This document shows, one piece after another, positions 58,640 through 64,000 of a stretch of DNA of 64,000 bases. Numbering within the stretch: position 1 is the stretch's first letter; every line of letters starts with the position of its first letter. Position numbers and translations under genes: made by a program. The notes below the pieces were generated by a model. It had not been told where the DNA came from, did no database searches, and saw only the letters and a program-made list of their open reading frames with translations. Origin of the DNA: Crocodylus rhombifer. Lineage: Eukaryota; Chordata; Crocodylia; Crocodylidae. The stretch is taken from assembly GCA_038503035.1 (NCBI GenBank), contig JAVSML010021662.1, positions 62,001 through 126,000 on the forward strand, in the 5' to 3' direction.

Positions 58640-61044
58640 TATGTCAAAATGCCTTTCATCTAGCAGTCCCCCCATGCATCCTCTAATACTGCTCGCATAG
58701 CTGATTATAGCTTGAACATTTCAGATTTGTTTTTAAACACTGGAGAAGGGTTTGCCCATTAAAATGAAACACCAGTAGAAATAAAGGTGTCTTGAGTGCA
58801 CTGTTTAAAGATAATACAAGCACAGGAAGGCAAATGGGTTCAAACTGGCATCTTTCCTGGACACTCTTCTGAGAAATGCTGCTTACTATGTAAAATAAGA
58901 AGCCTATCATCCCTACTGTGGAGAAGAGGAGCGTAGTGGACACCTGAAACTGATGGAAACAAAGAGACTGTAAAAGTAAATAAGAATTTATTGGTCAGGG
59001 CTGGCAAGAAAGGGGATTTGGCAGAGGGAATGGTATCAACAATAGTTTTATCTTCCAAGGCCCCACAGAATTCATGCTGATTTCCTGTTTGATGAGTAGA
59101 TAGGGTCATGTGGCATAGCAGTTGCAGTGCAATTCCCTCCCTCACTAGATATACTGAACAGCATGAGTGTCTCCAGTAGAGCTGGCTGAAAACCTGAATT
59201 TCCACTTTATGAAAACGTTTATGATTGATTTCAAAACTTTGGCTCATCCAAATTCATGATGAAAATACCAAAATGATATCTCGTCCCAAAAAATGGAATT
59301 AAAAAAAAAAAGTTTTCTTTCAAAGCCACTGAAATGTACACATTGTATTTTCATGCTTTGACTCACTGTTCCACATTTCCTTGGCTTTTGACAAAGCACA
59401 CTATTCCAGTCAACGAACACACAGAGCACCTATGACAGACTATAGGGGAAACTCAGAATGAAATGGAAAACCTGGGGTGAAAGAAAATTTGACTTAATGA
59501 ATGAATGAGATAAATTTTGAATGTATTCAATTCTAACTTAAAAACCAAACAAACATTGATGAAAAAATCTTGAATGGCTCAAAATCTATTTTGTTGAAAT
59601 CACTGTATTTTTTTAACTAACTGTATTTCCCATCCTTTCTGATACTTCAAGAGCAGTGGAGCTCTAAATTGATTTGGATATAGGAGAACCGTTCTCAGAG
59701 GCCATAGAGCAAAAGTATAGTTTAGGCAAGAACAGAAAATAAAAAAGGAAGATGACCAAAGGAAGATATTGTACCCACCTAGAATTTTTCCAGTAGGATA
59801 TTAGGATGGTGAGAGCAGAGAGGATCCATTCTGAAAAATTTCCATTCCCACCTTTATATTTGGCACATTGCTACCATGGTGATTGACACCTGATTGACTG
59901 CATTGCATAATGGAGCTGTCTGTGAAACAAAAGCCATCTTTTCAGAGGGAAAAGCTTGTTGGTACAGGAGACGGGACTACAACACAAAATGTTCACATCT
60001 CGGGAAGGCTTTGCACAGGCATTATATTAAATAAACGAAGATTAGCAGCTCCTTTCCAATGAAATATGAGTGAAAGACAAATAGCCATCAGGTCTTAGCG
60101 CTGTCTAGACACCCCATCATCTTCATGACCATCTGACAGGCCTTGAGGCAACTCCAGGCTGGCAAAATGATGTGCTTAGTGAACAGTTAGACGGCACCCA
60201 AGCATACGTACCATTGTAATGCTAGACGTTTTGCTTTCTAATTTAAACGTGGGGATAAAAATGTTATTCTTCCAGTTTCTTGGGAAAGGTGTTGGGACAT
60301 TATAACAATAATGTTAATATTTTCATGGTTTTCATCATATTTGTTTAAAACCACCCTGTATAGTTATTAATTTTTGAAATTGTTAGAAGCTTAGCATCTT
60401 TGTTCAATAAATAATGATTACAGTTACTGCAATGTGGAACAGCTAATACATGGTTACAAATTTGTAGCAGGCTTTGCTTTGGAGGACATGTGAAACATGC
60501 TGCCTATAGCTTACATCACTGATTACAAGAAACTTGGTTGGTCTCAATCCAGCAAGCACTTAAGCATGTGCTTTAACTTTTGGCACATGGGACCTGTTTT
60601 TTCTGTCCAATAGGCACAGCCTTTTTTTTGTTTGTTTTTTAAGTCAAGCCTGGGTCTAGGTGCTTCACTGGATTGGAGCCACAGTGCTCAGAACCTGCAG
60701 GGATTGAGCCCATCCATGGGGAAAAAAACCCCAAATTGTAGTAAAAATACTGTAGAAACATTGTTACCTATTGTCCTTCATACAACTGGTATCTTCTGAA
60801 CTGGGTTGTTCTCTGGGGTCACTGCTTGAATGAACTTTCAAACTGTGCTATTCCATGTAGTTTGGTGGAATGAGAAAATGTGTAATTAATGCAGAACTGC
60901 TCCTCAGAAAACTTAAGGCTTCCCAGAGGTACTGTCAGTGCTTAAGAGCTGGAGTCTTGTGCCTAAGAGAACACCCTTATCATTCATATCTGAAAAAATA
61001 AAAGGATATCCCATACCAAGATAAGCAAGAAGTTGATGTGAAAA
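58640..61044. other. Mostly unassigned noncoding sequence with one palindrome
   Basis: No gene recognised. The short palindromic repeat at 60541-60680 is the only bounded feature. Confidence 0.35.
60541..60680. repeat. Palindromic repeat (CAATCCAGCAAGCACTTAAG type)
   Basis: The left arm tctcaatccagcaagcactt and the reverse complement of the right arm, ggctccaatccagtgaagca, form a stem. The left arm continues aagcatgtgctttaa. This resembles an abundant amniote repeat 'gatccagcaaagcacttaagcacatgc'. Confidence 0.55.
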
Positions 61045-61358
61045 ACATGCTCTGGGAGTGGCGGGGGGGAGAGCTCTGAGAGCTGCTCTAACTAAAGCAC
61101 CCAGTGTCATGTGTACCAATGTCCCTGTCCTGAAAAATTGCTTATAGAACGAGCTTTAGTTAAAGCATTCCTGCTTCCATTTTTCAGTGTGGGAACACTG
61201 ATATACATGACACTGGAGTCTCCTGGAGCATGGTAATTGCATTGCTCCAGCAGATGCAATTGCTCCAGCAGACGCAATTACTGAATTAATCATGTGTACT
61301 CCAATCCGCTGTAATTACAGTGTGTTGGAGCAGCCTCACTACACTTTTATAGGTGCCC
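61045..61358 (-). mobile_element. MITE family B, copy 2
   Basis: Reverse-oriented relative of 48299-48607, sharing the blocks listed there, including the ctttagttaaagca motif and the ends. Within it, gctccagcaga-gcaatt is tandemly repeated (about 61243-61277), which is absent from copy 1. Confidence 0.72.
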
Positions 61359-61616
61359 ACAAATTGTAATTTCACTTCAGTTACAAAGTAGGCAAAACCA
61401 GCATGGGGGGTGGGCATGGCATATGGGCCACTGTCCAATACACAAAGAAAAAATATTCCATGAAGGAGCAAGTATTTTCACTTCTTCAGAGACATTCTTG
61501 TACTAACCCCAACTTTACATTAGATTAAATGTAGGCTATTTTCTGTGGTCTTCCATAGATTATACATGCATGTACTATACACCCCATATATAAATGGTGC
61601 ACACATATGTACATTA
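61359..61616. other. Unassigned noncoding sequence
   Basis: Nothing recognised. Confidence 0.3.
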
Positions 61617-62432
61617 AGGTCTGTACAGACATTTGGGGAGGTTAGGAGAAGAGGAGGTTAGATCGAGGAAAAAATGGCCACCCAGTCTAAGATAAGGCAG
61701 GATGAGGAGGGCTAGCAGGAGAGATTGGGAGGATTGGGGGAGATGTGAGGTCCGTAGGGGGAGGTTGGAAGGGTTGGAGGGCAAGGAGGGGGGTTCCTGC
61801 AGAGTACTTGTGGGGATTAGGGGAGCCAGCAGAGTCCATGAGGGGACTTGGAGGGGAAGGGGGGCTTTCTCTCCTGAACAAGGGCCTATTTTTAGCCTCC
61901 AACCCCATCACCTTTAGGTGAGCAACCCTCCCTTCAAATCCGACCCTCCTCTTCCCCCACCCAAATTTACTTCCTTAACTCCCAGCACGAGGAGCAGCTT
62001 GCAGGATGGTGGGGTTTGGCAGGCTCAGAGGAACTTGCTGGTCCACAGGAATGGGGAGCAAGGGGCCAGTGGACTAAAACAGCCTGGTGCCAGTGTGGGG
62101 TAGAAAAAGTACAGCCCTGGGGCTGTGGCCAGCATCTGGGCTTTCCCAGCCTGGGAGAGGGGAATGCACTGGAAACTGTAAAGAAGTTTAGTTAGATTGG
62201 TTTTACTGGACCTGATCTAAGTTAAACTATGTCGAACACCCTTAACTTAGATCAGGTCTGCCATTTTTAGGCCAATCTAACTGTCCTGCACTTCTGTACA
62301 GTTTGCACTTAAATCAACCTAACTAGGGATTGAAGTGTAAAGCCCACACCTGGGTGAACTAAGTTCCATTGGGTGGCCACTATTAAAGTGATTTAACCTC
62401 CCCCTTAACTCCCTGAACATCTGTACCTAGCC
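61617..62432. mobile_element. Foldback TIR element with 60-bp internal stem
   Basis: The left end gtacagacatttggggagg pairs with the reversed right end gtacagatgttcagggag, both followed by a tta-rich stretch. Near the right side is a strong stem: left arm 62167-62225, right arm 62242-62308, with a perfect 17-bp core (62209-62225 against 62242-62258). The left part is purine-rich (gaggttggaagggttggagg). Frames of about 60-74 codons here are compositional. Confidence 0.6.
62209..62258. repeat. Perfect 17-bp hairpin core
   Basis: gacctgatctaagttaa (62209-62225) and its exact reverse complement (62242-62258), separated by 16 bp. Confidence 0.95.
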
Positions 62433-64000
62433 TCATATAATTTATGATATTTATCTTGCACAGATATACTGTGAATTGTAGACAGACAGAAAAACGTAAG
62501 GCCTGATTCTGCTCCCCTCTTGCAGTCAACGCAGTTATTCCAGTGCACCACCAGCATGAATACATGATGAATCACATGCCAACATTTCTCTACCCCTTTC
62601 AGTGTACAAGTACATTAGCTGCATATGCTGAACAATTGGTGTAACTTGCTAAGTTTTCCATTGCAACATACCAGGTGGCATGCACTGATCATCGTCTCAC
62701 ATATGTAGAACTGGCATTTATTTGTGCTAGCCGATGTGGAATCACACATTACAGTGATGCATGGGTGGGGGGAAAGCAATGTAACCCCTGGAATAACAGA
62801 CTATTTCCTGAGACTCAGGCCAACTTCCAGAAGGCCGGGTTGTGGCACATACACAGATTCTGAGTAGACTATGAGTTTGAAAAGCTTTCTTTTGCTACCT
62901 AAGCAGTTAAGTTTCTCTGAATCCCTACATAACTTTCACTCCATCAGCTGTAGATCGTAAATCTAGCTCTTTCAGAGTGGCTTTAAAGTATCCCAGGAGA
63001 AACAACAAAATAAACTTTTTATAACTCCCTTTATTCAGCATCGTTTCTCTCTCATTCTTCCACATGCCGCTGGGCCTGGAAAAAGCCCACTGGAGTCAAT
63101 GGAATGACTCCCCTTAACTTCAGTGGGCACTGGATCAGGCCTGTTATGAGCAGCCTTATTGGCCTCTGCTGAGAGTGGTCTTATTTCAGAATAGCCATCT
63201 TCCTAGACAAGGTACCACAGATGGTTTCTCTATAAAGATGCTTTCCTTTGGGTTTCAAGGAACAACAACAAAATACAATTTCAAAAAAAAAGTGCTGCGC
63301 GGAAGCCATCCATCTTAAAAAAACGTGTTATGCCTTCTAAGCATTTCTAAATCAAAGACTAATAAATAAAACATGGGTTCAGAGTTAAAGGGGGGGAAAG
63401 AGCCCTTTTAACAGATTAAAGTTCTCACCGTGCTTGACACTGTGAAATAAGTGTGTTAAGAAGCAGGGCTGTTAAGAAAGCAAACCGGTTCTGCTGACAG
63501 TTACCAGAAGTTGTGCGTCTTTGTGGGAGTCGCTGTCAGGAAAAGTGAAAAAAAGAAGTAAAACAACATCCATTTCCAACAGAAGGTTTGCTTGTTCATT
63601 AGCCATGTGATACAGCACAAACCCAGTTACTATGGTGGGAGTGGAGAAATAAGCAGAGTCATCTCCCATCCCCACCCAAAAAAATAAATCAGCAACATTT
63701 CCCTGCTTCGAATTTTGTCTTGCTTTCAGCAGATGGGAAACGCTGTGATTTGGTGTAGCAATGCCACGTTCACTAAGCTGTGTCTACTTGCCCACAGCTA
63801 TGAGTCTTAGCAACTGAGTAGCTGAGTACTGAATCCCTAACCTTACCTCCCTAGCTGGTTTCCCCTTGTCTTTCAGAAGATGCATGGCTTGTAAAAGTTG
63901 TGTTTGTAGCAAGTGGGAGTTTTCGGCATTGGGGGACGGGGGGTCATTGGTTAAATAATATGGTATTAATATCACTTGGAGAGATCTGTAGCAGCAGAGT
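62433..64000. other. Unassigned noncoding sequence with one short palindrome
   Basis: No gene recognised to the end of the window. 63086-63127 is a short palindrome. Confidence 0.35.
63086..63127. repeat. Short palindrome (cccactggagtcaa / ttaacttcagtggg)
   Basis: Arms 63086-63099 and 63114-63127 agree at 12 of 14, and cactggatcaggcc follows. This is the style of the common 'cattgacttcaatggg...ggatcaggcc' amniote repeat. Confidence 0.6.

Noticed and set aside
1..64000. CRISPR array, operon, riboswitch, or prokaryotic signals
   Set aside because: The sequence is vertebrate, with LINE, SINE and hAT remnants throughout. Direct repeats seen are transposon ends or microrepeats.

Overview
This window reads as intergenic or intronic DNA from a sauropsid reptile, most likely a crocodilian, with a turtle as the alternative. 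The reasons are many CR1-type non-LTR retrotransposons ending in ATTCTATG-like repeats, old L3-like LINE pieces, MIR-type SINE remnants, and a rich set of hAT-like and Harbinger-like short DNA transposons. A bird is less likely because birds carry few such DNA elements. I found no host protein-coding gene, tRNA or rRNA I could support. The longer open frames are transposon remnants or chance readings. The species call is inference.

Layout. 1-5400 is a nested stack: an old repeat ('unit A', second copy reversed at 53050-53540) was split by a TIR element at 1115-2021 and by a CR1 block at 2222-5326. A hAT-like element at 237-936 abuts it. 5400-15000 holds a CR1 tail (7529-7712), a GC-rich island (8540-8905), a MITE (9603-9879), a MIR-like remnant and much unassigned sequence. 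15060-15940 has two adjacent MITEs, the first a sister of the element at 1115-2021. 16190-18510 has CR1, a pogo/Tigger remnant with a CENP-B-type helix-turn-helix (17015-17793) and an L3-like LINE. 23969-24782 is a foldback hAT-type element with a perfect 8-bp target duplication. 27985-30740 is a second nested LINE stack.

33690-36750 holds a MIR, then the C-terminal dimerisation region of a hAT transposase (34187-34425), a 146-bp-period duplication, a CR1 insertion (34743-36578) and a terminal repeat (36579-36750) matching the foldback element at 23969-24782. This may be the broken autonomous relative of that foldback element. 39600-47400 holds minus-strand CR1 tails, an L3 fragment and a 1.5-kb multi-palindrome element (44906-46430). 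48299-48607 and 61045-61358 are inverted copies of one MITE family. 54322-54576 and 58285-58631 are two further hAT MITEs with perfect 8-bp target duplications. 61617-62432 is another foldback element.

The coding remnants do not work together as a host pathway. They are parts of two transposition machineries: LINE reverse transcription (CR1/L3) and cut-and-paste transposition (hAT, pogo and probably Harbinger), plus the non-autonomous elements these may have mobilised. I saw no clear host system. The best new material is the set of TIR families with exact target duplications and the probable link between the hAT transposase remnant and its foldback relative.
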